Positions 53,725 through 61,435 of a stretch of DNA of 64,000 nt are shown here, in pieces. The notes under the pieces were generated by a model. That model was not told the DNA's origin and did no database searches. It saw only the letters and a list, made by a program, of their open reading frames with translations. Position numbers and translations under genes: made by a program. Source of the stretch: Hymenobacter rubidus (GTDB lineage Bacteria; Bacteroidota; Bacteroidia; Cytophagales; Hymenobacteraceae). How positions within the stretch are numbered: the first letter of the stretch is position 1; every line of letters begins with the position of its first letter. Where the stretch lies: positions 1-64,000 of the forward strand of contig NZ_JAERQF010000027.1 of NCBI RefSeq assembly GCF_016734815.1, read 5' to 3'.

Positions 53725-55236
53725 CTACCGTACCCCCAACCGATTCCGCCGCCAGCCCGAAACCTCCGCGCCCGCAGTTTCGCCAGTTGCCGCCGCCGCT
53801 TTGGGTTTCTTCTCACGGAGGAGCAGGGCGGCCAGCGCGACGGCTACTTTGGCCGTGGCTTCGTCTGGAGCGGTGGGGGCCAGGTCGGCGGGGGAGAAGT
53901 GGTTTTTGATGAAGTTCGTGTCAAAATCGCCGCTCACGAAGGCGGGATGCTGCAGCACGTAGGCTCCGAAAGGCAGTGTGGTTTCGATGCCCGTGATTTG
54001 ATACTCTTCAATGGCGCGCAGCATGCGGGCAATGGCCTCGGCGCGGTCGGCCCCGAAGGTGACCAGCTTAGCAATCATCGGGTCGTAGTAAATCGGGATG
54101 TCCATGCCCTGCTCGAAGCCGTCATCGACGCGCACGCCGGGGCCTTGCGGGCGCACGTAAGTGGTTAGGGTTCCGATGTCGGGCAGGAAATTGTTTTGCG
54201 GGTCTTCGGCATACACGCGCAGCTCCAGGGCGTGGCCGGTGATGCTGAGGTCTTCCTGCGAGAAGGCGAGGGGCTCGCCCTGGGCCACTTTTATTTGCTC
54301 CTTCACCAAGTCGAGCCCCGTGATTTGCTCCGTCACGGGGTGCTCCACCTGGAGGCGGGTGTTCATCTCTAGGAAGTAGAAATTGCGCTTGTCGTCGAGC
54401 AGGAACTCCACGGTGCCGGCGCCTGCGTAGTTGCAGGCGCGGGCCACGTCCACGGCGCAGCGGCCCATTTCGGCGCGCAGCTCGGGCGTGAGCACGGAGG
54501 AGGGCGCTTCCTCAATCACCTTCTGGTGGCGGCGCTGGATGCTGCACTCGCGCTCGAACAAATGCACGATGTGGCCATGCTCGTCGCCCAACACCTGGAT
54601 TTCGATGTGGCGCGGCCCGGTCACGAACTTCTCAATAAACACCGCGCCATCGCCAAAGGCCGACACGGCTTCATTAATGGCCAGCTGCATTTGCTCCTCA
54701 AACTCGTCGGCTCCGTTCACGATGCGCATGCCTTTGCCGCCGCCACCGGCCGAAGCCTTGATGAGAATGGGAAAGCCCACTTCTTCGGCAATGCGCTTGG
54801 CGGCCGGCACGTCGGAAATGGCTTCGTCGGTGCCGGGCACCAGCGGAATGTTGTAGGCTTTCACCGCCTGCTTGGCCGAGAGTTTGTCGCCCATCATCTC
54901 CATGGCCTCGGGGCTAGGCCCCACGAAAATCAGGCCCGCTTCGCGCACCATGCGCGCAAAACCAGCATTTTCCGAAAGAAAGCCGTAGCCGGGGTGAATC
55001 GCATCGACGCCCAGTTCCTGGCAGACGGCGATGATTTTATCGCCGCGCAGGTAGCTGTCTTTCGAGGCGGGCGGGCCCACGCACACGGCCTCGTCGGCGT
55101 AGCGTACGTGCAAGGCGTTGCGGTCGGCCTCGGAGTAGATGGCCACAGTGGCAATGCCCATTTCCTTGGCGGAGCGCAGGACGCGGAGGGCAATTTCGCC
55201 CCGATTGGCAACAAGCAGCTTGGATATTTTTTTCAT
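53725..55236 (-). CDS. accC: Biotin carboxylase subunit of acyl-CoA carboxylase
   Basis: 503 aa ATP-grasp enzyme; carboxylates biotin. KISKLLVANRGEIALRVLRSA at the N-terminus, ATP-binding KASAGGGGKGMR, ERECSIQRRHQKVIEEAPS and EMNTRLQVEHPVTEQITGLDLV are all present. No biotin-carrier domain is fused; the last ~50 residues (LREKKPKAAAATGETAG) are a low-complexity tail. Could serve acetyl-CoA or propionyl-CoA carboxylase; with no carboxyltransferase adjacent I cannot tell. Start ATG at 55236; an upstream frame reaches into a palindromic repeat. Confidence 0.88.
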   Translation of the reverse strand: MKKISKLLVANRGEIALRVLRSAKEMGIATVAIYSEADRNALHVRYADEAVCVGPPASKDSYLRGDKIIAVCQELGVDAIHPGYGFLSENAGFARMVREAGLIFVGPSPEAMEMMGDKLSAKQAVKAYNIPLVPGTDEAISDVPAAKRIAEEVGFPILIKASAGGGGKGMRIVNGADEFEEQMQLAINEAVSAFGDGAVFIEKFVTGPRHIEIQVLGDEHGHIVHLFERECSIQRRHQKVIEEAPSSVLTPELRAEMGRCAVDVARACNYAGAGTVEFLLDDKRNFYFLEMNTRLQVEHPVTEQITGLDLVKEQIKVAQGEPLAFSQEDLSITGHALELRVYAEDPQNNFLPDIGTLTTYVRPQGPGVRVDDGFEQGMDIPIYYDPMIAKLVTFGADRAEAIARMLRAIEEYQITGIETTLPFGAYVLQHPAFVSGDFDTNFIKNHFSPADLAPTAPDEATAKVAVALAALLLREKKPKAAAATGETAGAEVSGWRRNRLGVR

Positions 55237-55263
55237 GTGGGTGGGAGTGGGGGCGGATAACGA

Positions 55264-55379
55264 AAGGTCATGCTGAGCGCCGCCGAAGCATCTCGCGTGC
55301 ATAGCTCAATCCATCGTTGCGGTAGCTATGGATTACTGCCACACGCGAGATGCTTCGGCTGCGCTCAGCATGACGTTCT
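55264..55379. repeat. Palindromic repeat copy E
   Basis: Left arm AGGTCATGCTGAGCGCCGC, then GAAGCATCTCGCGTG, pairs with right arm CACGCGAGATGCTTC, then GCTGCGCTCAGCATGACG. The centre has its own inverted GTAGCTATGG/CATAGCTC-type pairing. Lies just upstream of accC. Confidence 0.85.
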
Positions 55380-55508
55380 CTTTTGGTCCTAACTGGTAAA
55401 AGCGGGAAAACTTTCACAAAGAAACTGCGAAACCGCAACCCGCCGGCAACCCGCAACGGGGCCAGCTGGTTGTTAAGCCCAAATTATGTACATCCGCGAC
55501 GCGGGGGT

Positions 55509-55516
55509 TACCTTTG
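55509..55516 (+). promoter_or_regulatory. -7 element upstream of the PLP acyltransferase gene
   Basis: TACCTTTG matches TAnnTTTG; no clear -33. Leaves a leader of about 80 nt before GTG 55600. Confidence 0.4.
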
Positions 55517-55599
55517 TGAGAAGGCCCGTTTGGAGTTGCCCCAGCAATTCACGTCACGGCTGTTTCCCCGCTTTTTTTCACCTCATTTACGTTTTTTCA

Positions 55600-56847
55600 G
55601 TGGATATTTTTGACCGGGTTTCGGCCAACCTCGGACCGCTGGGTTCGCACTCGCACTATGCGCACGGCTACTTCACCTTTCCCAAGCTGGAAGGCGAAAT
55701 CAAGCCCCGCATGATTTTTCGGGGTAAGGAAGTGCTCACCTGGAGCCTGAACAACTACCTGGGCCTGGCCAACCACCCCGAAGTGCGCTGCGTGGATGCC
55801 GAAGCTGCCGCCGAATACGGCATGGCCCTGCCCATGGGCGCCCGCATGATGAGCGGAAACTCCAACCTGCACGAGCAACTGGAAAACGAGTTGTCCGAGT
55901 TTGTCCAGAAGCCGGCGACTTGCCTGCTCAACTTCGGCTACCAGGGCGTGGTGTCCATCATCGACTCCCTGGTGAACCGCCACGACGTCATTGTGTACGA
56001 CGCCGAGTCGCACGCCTGCATCATTGATGGGGTGCGCCTGCACGCCGGCAAGCGCTTCGTGTACCGCCACAACGACATGGCCAGCCTCGAGAAGCAGCTC
56101 ACGGCCGCCAAGCGCCTGACCGACGAAAACGGCGGCGGCATTCTGGTGATTACGGAAGGCGTATTCGGCATGTCGGGCAACCAGGGCGACCTGCGCGGCG
56201 TGGTGGCGCTGAAGGAAAAATTCGACTTCCGTCTGTTCGTCGACGATGCCCATGGTTTTGGCACGATGGGCGCTACCGGGGCCGGAACGGGCGAAGAACA
56301 GGGCGTGCAGGACGGCATCGACCTTTATTTTTCAACCTTCGCCAAGAGCATGGCCAGCATCGGAGCCTTTGTGTCGGGCCCGGAAAGCGTAATTGACTAT
56401 TTGCGTTACAACATGCGCAGCCAGATTTTCGCCAAATCGCTGCCAATGCCCTTAGTAGTGGGCGCGTTGAAGCGGTTGGAACTGCTCCGCACCCAGCCCG
56501 AGCTGAAAGACAACCTCTGGACGATAGTGCATGCTCTGCAAAGCGGCCTGCGCGAAAAGGGCTTCAACATTGGGACCACCACCTCGCCCGTGACGCCGGT
56601 GCTGCTGGAAGGCGAAATCCCCGATGCAACCCAGATTACGCTGGATTTGCGTGAGAATCACGGGGTTTTCTGCTCCATTGTTGTGTATCCGGTGGTGCCC
56701 AAGGGCGTGATTATGCTGCGCATCATTCCGACGGCCGCGCACTCGCTCGACGATGTTCGGGAAACGATTGCGGCGTTCGAGGCCGTGGCGGATAAGCTCA
56801 AAAAGGGCCTATACAGCCGTGCCACGGCTATTCCGCAAGCTGTTTAA
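55600..56847 (+). CDS. Alpha-oxoamine synthase-family PLP enzyme (serine palmitoyltransferase-like)
   Basis: 415 aa, fold type I. NNYLGLANHPEV, NFGYQGVVSIIDSLV, DAESHACIIDGVRLH, DDAHGFGTMGATG and the Schiff-base lysine in STFAKSMASIGAFVSG are the motifs of serine palmitoyltransferase, KBL and BioF. The DAESHACIIDG and TFAKSMASIGAF patterns are closest to Bacteroidota serine palmitoyltransferases, which start sphingolipid synthesis; condensation with cysteate to make capnine/sulfonolipid is the other option. The start is GTG 55600 because earlier codons are not conserved. Two terminators follow. Confidence 0.8.
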   Translation: MDIFDRVSANLGPLGSHSHYAHGYFTFPKLEGEIKPRMIFRGKEVLTWSLNNYLGLANHPEVRCVDAEAAAEYGMALPMGARMMSGNSNLHEQLENELSEFVQKPATCLLNFGYQGVVSIIDSLVNRHDVIVYDAESHACIIDGVRLHAGKRFVYRHNDMASLEKQLTAAKRLTDENGGGILVITEGVFGMSGNQGDLRGVVALKEKFDFRLFVDDAHGFGTMGATGAGTGEEQGVQDGIDLYFSTFAKSMASIGAFVSGPESVIDYLRYNMRSQIFAKSLPMPLVVGALKRLELLRTQPELKDNLWTIVHALQSGLREKGFNIGTTTSPVTPVLLEGEIPDATQITLDLRENHGVFCSIVVYPVVPKGVIMLRIIPTAAHSLDDVRETIAAFEAVADKLKKGLYSRATAIPQAV

Positions 56848-56865
56848 ACCGATAGGGCCACCTAA

Positions 56866-56902
56866 GGCGCGGGCTGCTACATGAAGCGGCCCGCGCTTTT
56901 CG
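56866..56902 (+). terminator. First terminator after the PLP acyltransferase gene
   Basis: GCGCGGGC, 14 nt loop, GCCCGCGC, TTTTCG. Confidence 0.7.
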
Positions 56903-56925
56903 TTTTTGGATTATTCCGATGGGAA

Positions 56926-56961
56926 GGCCGTTTGCGCAATGTGCGCAAACGGCCTTTTTTT
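56926..56961 (+). terminator. Second terminator, perfect 13 bp stem
   Basis: GGCCGTTTGCGCA-ATG-TGCGCAAACGGCC followed by TTTTTTT. Tandem with the one at 56866. Confidence 0.9.
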
Positions 56962-57099
56962 GTTGAAAATCGGCCTCTAAAAGCCGGGGAGCGGGTTTTT
57001 AAAAAAAAGTGAAAAACTTGCTTGCATTTGAAATCCCTGTATATTAGAGCCGGCTTAACACCACCGCAAATTCATTTTTCACCCCAAACCCAATTCCCA

Positions 57100-57372
57100 A
57101 TGAACAACTTCGGTAAATTGAAGGACCTCGTAATGTCGCTCGAAGAGGACTTTTCGAAATTCTACGACAAGAACAATGCTGCTGCCGGCACGCGCGTGCG
57201 CAAAGGCATGCAGGAGCTGAAAACGATGGCCCAAGCGTTCCGCACCGAAGTGCAGAACACCAAAAATGCCGGTGCTGCCACGGCTGCTCCTGCTGCTAAG
57301 AAAGCCGCTCCGGCCAAGAAAGCCGCCGCTCCGGCTGCCGCCAAGAAAGCTGCTCCTGCTAAGAAGAAGTAA
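57100..57372 (+). CDS. Histone H1-like (Hc1-type) nucleoid protein
   Basis: 90 aa. N-terminal helical part (MNNFGKLKDLVMSLEEDF, then SKFYDKNNAAAGTRVRKGMQ) and a Lys/Ala/Pro-rich tail (AAPAKKAAAPAAAKKAAPAKKK), like Chlamydia Hc1 and the Bacteroidota homologues, which bind and compact DNA. Start ATG 57100. Upstream is a promoter-like TTG (57018), 19 bp, TATATTAG (57040). Followed by a bidirectional terminator. Confidence 0.85.
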   Translation: MNNFGKLKDLVMSLEEDFSKFYDKNNAAAGTRVRKGMQELKTMAQAFRTEVQNTKNAGAATAAPAAKKAAPAKKAAAPAAAKKAAPAKKK

Positions 57373-57430
57373 TTCGGTCCCACAACGGGTGCGCCCTGAT
57401 TCCATCGGGCTCACGAACGTTGTGCACAGC

Positions 57431-57463
57431 AAAAAGGCCCCGCCAACTGGCGGGGCCTTTTTT
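57431..57463. terminator. Bidirectional terminator between the histone-like gene and tyrS
   Basis: AAAAAGGCCCCGCC-AACT-GGCGGGGCCTTTTTT: 9 bp GC stem with A and T tracts. Confidence 0.92.
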
Positions 57464-57486
57464 ATGGGGCGGGCCGCCGGGCCGGC

Positions 57487-59016
57487 CTATGATACTAATT
57501 CTACTAGGAAGAAATTTCTCCTGCCTTTCTGCACCACCAGGTACTTGCCAGCGAGGTGTTCGAGCGCAGCCACGGAATCATCGGGTGAGGTCACTTTCTG
57601 CCGGTTGATGCTCACGCCGCCGGCTTGAATCATCTTGCGGGCTTCGCCTTTGGAGGGAAATATTTTGTGCAGGGTGAAGTCGCTGAGGAAAGTGGCCGCG
57701 TTGAGTTCGAGCAGCATTTCGGCGCGGAGCACGCGTAGGTGCGGCACGCCGGCAAAAACGTCGAGCAGGGTCGCTTCGTCGAGCGAGGCGAGGTCGCCAC
57801 CGCCGAAGAGGACTTGCGAGGCGGCAATGGCGGCTTCGGTGGCTGCGGCGGAATGTACGCGGGTGGTGACGTCCGCGGCCAGGGCTTTCTGGAGGATGCG
57901 CAGGTGCGGGGCGGCGGCGTGCTCGGCTTCGATGGCCAGGATTTCGGGCTCGCTCAGCAGTGTGAACACGCGGATGAGGCGCGGGGCGTCGGCATCGGCC
58001 GAGTTCAGGAAGAACTGGTAGAACTGATAGGGCGATGTCAGGGCCGGGTCAAGCCAAACGGTGCCGGTTTCGGACTTGCCGTACTTGGTGCCGTCGGCTT
58101 TGGTGATGAGCTGGCCGGTGAGGGCGTAGGCTTTGGCTTCGCGGTCTTCGGCGTTGGCGAGGCGGCGGATGAGCTCGGTGCCGGTCGTGATGTTGCCCCA
58201 CTGGTCGCTGGCGCCCATTTGCAGGGTGCAGCCGAGGGTTTTGTTGAGGTGCACAAAATCGTAGCCCTGCAGCAGCTGGTAGCTGAATTCGGTGTAGCTG
58301 ATGCCAGCGTCTTCCGGACTGCCAAAAATAGTTTTTTGAAAGAAAGCAGCTGTTTCCTCACGCATCTGTTCAAACCCTGGTTCAGATAATTTTTGAAGGC
58401 CATCTAAATAGCCTCTTGCTATATTCAGTAGCTTCAAGCCTTCATCAGTTTTTCCTTCACTAATCAAGCGTGCTGCATCATCAAGAAATTCTGATTTGAT
58501 GCGTTCAATGCCAGCGTTAATTCGGTCAACAGTTTTATTGATGCCAATCCTCTTTTGGACCGAGTCCTTGGCCATCATGTAGTTCACGGTGAGGTGCTTG
58601 CCTACTTCACGCAGGAAGCCCAGAAAGCCGATTTCCTTGAACCAGTCGTAGTTATTCACCACCAGCGCGCCGGTGGGGCCTTCCGAGAAGTCCAGGAATT
58701 TTTCCAACTGGGTCTGAATACCAGCCTGGTTGTGGCGCAGGGTGGCTTCGTCGAGCAGGTTGCGCTCGGCGGATTTGCCGCTGGGGTCGCCAATCATGCC
58801 GGTGGCGCCGCCCACGAGAGCCACGGGGCGGTGGCCAGCGCGCTGCAAGTGCACCAGCAACATGATGGTGGCCAGGTTGCCGATGTGCAGCGAGGCGGCC
58901 GTGGGGTCGAAGCCGATGTAGCCGGTGATGGGCGCGTTGGTGGCGAGGTGTTCGGCGGTCCCGGGCATGGCGTCGTGAAACATGCCGCGCCAGGTGAGTT
59001 CAGATATTAAATCCAA
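57487..59016 (-). CDS. tyrS: Tyrosyl-tRNA synthetase carrying a 74-residue insertion
   Basis: 509 aa; relatives are about 430. Class I motifs: the HIGH box (LHIGN), GGATGMIGDPSGK, QMGASDQWGNI, KYGKSETG (KMSKS) and an S4 domain at the C-terminus. After KDSVQKRIG (residue 158) about 74 extra residues, highly charged and predicted helical, interrupt the sequence before FGSPEDAGISYTEFSY. That piece is about 38% GC, against ~62%, and is bounded by a 6 bp direct repeat; see the insertion feature. The frame is intact, so the enzyme is probably made. The apparent start TTG (59016) is at the edge of heptamer element H6. Confidence 0.93.
   Translation of the reverse strand: MDLISELTWRGMFHDAMPGTAEHLATNAPITGYIGFDPTAASLHIGNLATIMLLVHLQRAGHRPVALVGGATGMIGDPSGKSAERNLLDEATLRHNQAGIQTQLEKFLDFSEGPTGALVVNNYDWFKEIGFLGFLREVGKHLTVNYMMAKDSVQKRIGINKTVDRINAGIERIKSEFLDDAARLISEGKTDEGLKLLNIARGYLDGLQKLSEPGFEQMREETAAFFQKTIFGSPEDAGISYTEFSYQLLQGYDFVHLNKTLGCTLQMGASDQWGNITTGTELIRRLANAEDREAKAYALTGQLITKADGTKYGKSETGTVWLDPALTSPYQFYQFFLNSADADAPRLIRVFTLLSEPEILAIEAEHAAAPHLRILQKALAADVTTRVHSAAATEAAIAASQVLFGGGDLASLDEATLLDVFAGVPHLRVLRAEMLLELNAATFLSDFTLHKIFPSKGEARKMIQAGGVSINRQKVTSPDDSVAALEHLAGKYLVVQKGRRNFFLVELVS
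58320..58547 (-). mobile_element. 222 bp low-GC in-frame insertion within tyrS
   Basis: TTGGCA (minus strand) occurs at 58547-58542 and again at 58325-58320, exactly 222 bp (74 codons) apart. Removing one copy plus the stretch between them rejoins KDSVQKRI and GSPEDAGISYTEF in frame, the normal TyrRS sequence. GC is 85/222 (38%). It encodes INKTVDRINAGIERIKSEF and LISEGKTDEGLKLLNIARG-like helical peptide; no intein motifs, no terminal inverted repeats. An element or acquired segment; origin unknown. Confidence 0.7.
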
Positions 59017-59166
59017 TGAGGAATGAAGAATGAGGAATGAAGAATGAACACCAGCGGTGCCGAACCGAGCGGTTTCGATTTTACAAAGGTAGCTACGGCG
59101 TAATTTTGGGCTTTCGTCGGTCCTGCGCCAGGCAATTCCTCATTCCTCATTCCTCATTCTTCATTG
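59015..59166. repeat. Inverted heptamer-repeat element H6 at the tyrS/holA divergent start
   Basis: Left arm 59015-59049 is AATGAGG, AATGAAG, AATGAGG, AATGAAG, AATGAAC. Right arm 59135-59166 is ATTCCTC three times, ATTCTTC, ATTG. The two ends CAATG and CATTG each contain the TTG start of the adjacent gene (tyrS and holA). Confidence 0.85.
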
Positions 59167-60222
59167 ATACTCGAAGCCGACGCGATACTTAAGCAGCTCC
59201 AGCAGCGGCAGTTTCAGCCCGTGTATTTTTTGCAGGGCGAGGAGCCATACTACATCGATGTGGTGGCGGATTTGATTGAAAAAACCGTGCTGGCCGAGCA
59301 CGAGCGCAGCTTCAACCAAGTGGTGGTGTATGGCAAAGACGTGGACGTGACGGCCATTCTGGGCCAGGCCAAGCGGTTTCCGATGATGGCGGAGCGTTCG
59401 GTCGTCATCGTGAAAGAGGCCCAGACGGTGGCCGATTTGGAGCAGGAGCGGAGCTGGCCTTTTCTGGAGGCCTACCTGAAAAACCCGCTGCCCAGCACTG
59501 TGCTGGTATTCTGCTATAAGCACAAGACCCTGGACAGCCGCAAGAAGCTGGGCAAGCTGCTCAGCGGCAAAGACTCGCCGGCCGTGCTGATGACCAGCAA
59601 GAAGCTTTATGACAACCAGGTGCCGCAGTGGCTCACGGCCAACGTGCGGGCGCGCGGCCAGCAAATTACGGTGCAGGCCACGGCCATGCTGGCCGAATAC
59701 ATCGGGGCCGACCTGGGACGGCTAGCGAATGAAGTCGACAAGCTGGTGCTGAACCTCAAACCCGGCCAGCCCATCGATGAGGAATTGGTGCAGCGGCTGG
59801 TGGGCATCAGCAAGGACTACAACATTTTTGAGCTGCAAAAGGCGCTGGTGCAGCGCGATGTGCTCAAGGCCAACCGCATTCTGGCCTACTTTGCCGCCAA
59901 CCCCAAGGCCAACCCGCTCATCCCGAACCTAACGCTGCTGTTCAACTTTTTCACCAAGCTGCTGGTGCTGCATCAGGCCGGCGCGAACCCGTCGGATGGC
60001 GTGTTCAAGAGCTTGGGCATCATGAACAGCTTCGCCCAAAAAGAGTACCAGCAGGCCCTGCGCGTGTACCCACCCGAGCGGGTAGTGGGCCTGATTCACA
60101 ACATCCGGCGGGCCGATGCGCAGAGCAAAGGCATCGAAAGCGGCTCGATGGACGACGCCGAGATTCTGCGGGAACTGGTGTGGCTGATTCTGCACAACGT
60201 GCCGGCCGGCGTGCTGGAGTAA
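59164..60222 (+). CDS. holA: DNA polymerase III subunit delta
   Basis: 352 aa, clamp-loader wrench subunit. It begins LEADAILKQLQQRQFQPVYFLQGEEPYYIDV, the conserved N-terminal AAA+-like fold with an altered P-loop, then STVLVFCYKHKTLDSRKKLGK and LAEYIGADLGRLANEVDKLVL, the HolA signature. The start is a TTG at 59164 inside the right edge of the heptamer element; no ATG is available before the conserved residues. The rest is the collar domain. Length as expected. Confidence 0.88.
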   Translation: MILEADAILKQLQQRQFQPVYFLQGEEPYYIDVVADLIEKTVLAEHERSFNQVVVYGKDVDVTAILGQAKRFPMMAERSVVIVKEAQTVADLEQERSWPFLEAYLKNPLPSTVLVFCYKHKTLDSRKKLGKLLSGKDSPAVLMTSKKLYDNQVPQWLTANVRARGQQITVQATAMLAEYIGADLGRLANEVDKLVLNLKPGQPIDEELVQRLVGISKDYNIFELQKALVQRDVLKANRILAYFAANPKANPLIPNLTLLFNFFTKLLVLHQAGANPSDGVFKSLGIMNSFAQKEYQQALRVYPPERVVGLIHNIRRADAQSKGIESGSMDDAEILRELVWLILHNVPAGVLE

Positions 60223-60279
60223 CAACGGGGCCCGACTTAGCGTAGAAAGTCGACATTCACTCTAAACCTGATTTCACTC

Positions 60280-60483
60280 ATGAGCGATACTCCAAGTGGC
60301 ACCCTCGGGGGCCTGCTTTCCGGACTTTTCGGCGGCCGAACCAATGATGATGGCACCCGTGCCGCGGGCTCAACCTCGGGCAAATTAGTCAAAGGCGCTT
60401 TGCTGGCTGCTGGTGCGGCCTACTTATACAAGCGCTACAAAGCCGGTAATTTGAACGTGCCGGGCATCACGCCTCCCCAATAG
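60280..60483 (+). CDS. Small Gly/Ala-rich protein of unknown function
   Basis: 67 aa, MSDTPSGTLGGLLSGLFGG, then KLVKGALLAAGAAYLYKRYK and a Pro-ending tail. It may be a single membrane-associated helix (ALLAAGAAYLY). No family recognised. Own terminator at 60503. Confidence 0.6.
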   Translation: MSDTPSGTLGGLLSGLFGGRTNDDGTRAAGSTSGKLVKGALLAAGAAYLYKRYKAGNLNVPGITPPQ

Positions 60484-60502
60484 TCAATCGACATCAATGC
60501 GT

Positions 60503-60550
60503 ACACAAAGAGTCCCGTTGGCACACGCTGACGGGACTCTTTGTGTTTTA
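60503..60550 (+). terminator. Terminator after the small protein gene
   Basis: ACACAAAGAGTCCCGT, loop, ACGGGACTCTTTGTGT, then TTTA: a 16 bp stem. Confidence 0.85.
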
Positions 60551-60571
60551 TAGAAAACCTGCCTTCTGTTT

Positions 60572-61306
60572 ATGCGAACCCACATTCACTAAGCCCACGG
60601 CCTGCCACAAAGCGTCAATAACTATTTGGCCATGGATGGTTTCCAGCAGATGGGCTGGGAAATTGTGCCCTACACCGATGCCGACCCCGTGCGCGACCAT
60701 TTGCCCGACGAAGTGGTGGTAGGCCACATTGCGGCAGTGCGTGCCAGTTTGCGGTCCTTGGGCTTTGACATCCCAGCCGAATTGGGTTACCCAGCGGCGC
60801 TGCTGCCGTTTCTGGGGCGCCGGCTGTGGCAAAGCACCATCAATACGGTAGCCGCTAACCCCGAAAGCTGGCCAGTATTCGTGAAGCCCATACTTGATAC
60901 AAAGAAATTTACGGGTGTGCTGGTTCGCCGTATTGGTGACCTTATTGGATGCGGCGACCAATATGAGGATACCCCAATCTGGTGCGCTGAGCCAATTGAG
61001 CTGGTGGCCGAATGGCGCTGTTTTGTGCGCTATGGCCAGATTTTAGATGTGCGGCCTTACAGGGGCGACTGGCGTGCCCACTTCGACCCGGCCGTGGTGG
61101 AACTGGCACTGGCGGCCTATTTGCCCGAGGCGCCGGCCGCTTTTGCGTTAGATATTGGCCGTACAGCTAAGGGCCAAACGGTGGTAGTAGAAGTAAATGA
61201 AGGCTACGCGCTGGGAGCATACGGCCTGACGTCTTTAGCTTACGCCAAGTTTCTGTCGGCGCGCTGGGCCGAGCTAACAGGCAGCGAGGATTATTGTCGT
61301 TTTTGA
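60572..61306 (+). CDS. ATP-grasp (DUF4343-like) protein, N-terminus possibly interrupted
   Basis: The clear product starts near TTG 60626 or ATG 60632 (LAMDGFQQMGWEIVPY) and is about 225 aa, with ATP-grasp features: WPVFVKPILDTKKFTGVLV, AEWRCFVRYGQILDVRPYRGDW and VVVEVNEGYALGAYGLT. Upstream in the same frame an ATG at 60572 (MRTHIH) is cut by TAA at 60590 and then continues AHGLPQSVNNYLAMDG, which looks like the family N-terminus. So a nonsense change may have shortened the gene, or translation starts downstream. Substrate unknown. Confidence 0.65.
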
Positions 61307-61382
61307 GGCTCCGGCCTTTGTCATTCCGACAATGTAAACCCGCATTTCCGCGTTACCTGGGCAACCTACGGGCATTTATCGC

Positions 61383-61390
61383 TACTTTTG
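61383..61390 (+). promoter_or_regulatory. -7 element before the TPR gene at the window end
   Basis: TACTTTTG matches TAnnTTTG; 45 bp to the ATG. Confidence 0.4.
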
Positions 61391-61435
61391 GCGAGTTCCC
61401 GGGCCCGGTGCGGCCCCTCCACGACAGGTATTTAC

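Noticed and set aside
58320..58547. The tyrS insert as an intein
   Set aside because: Only 74 residues, no Cys/Ser at the N-edge and no His-Asn at the C-edge.
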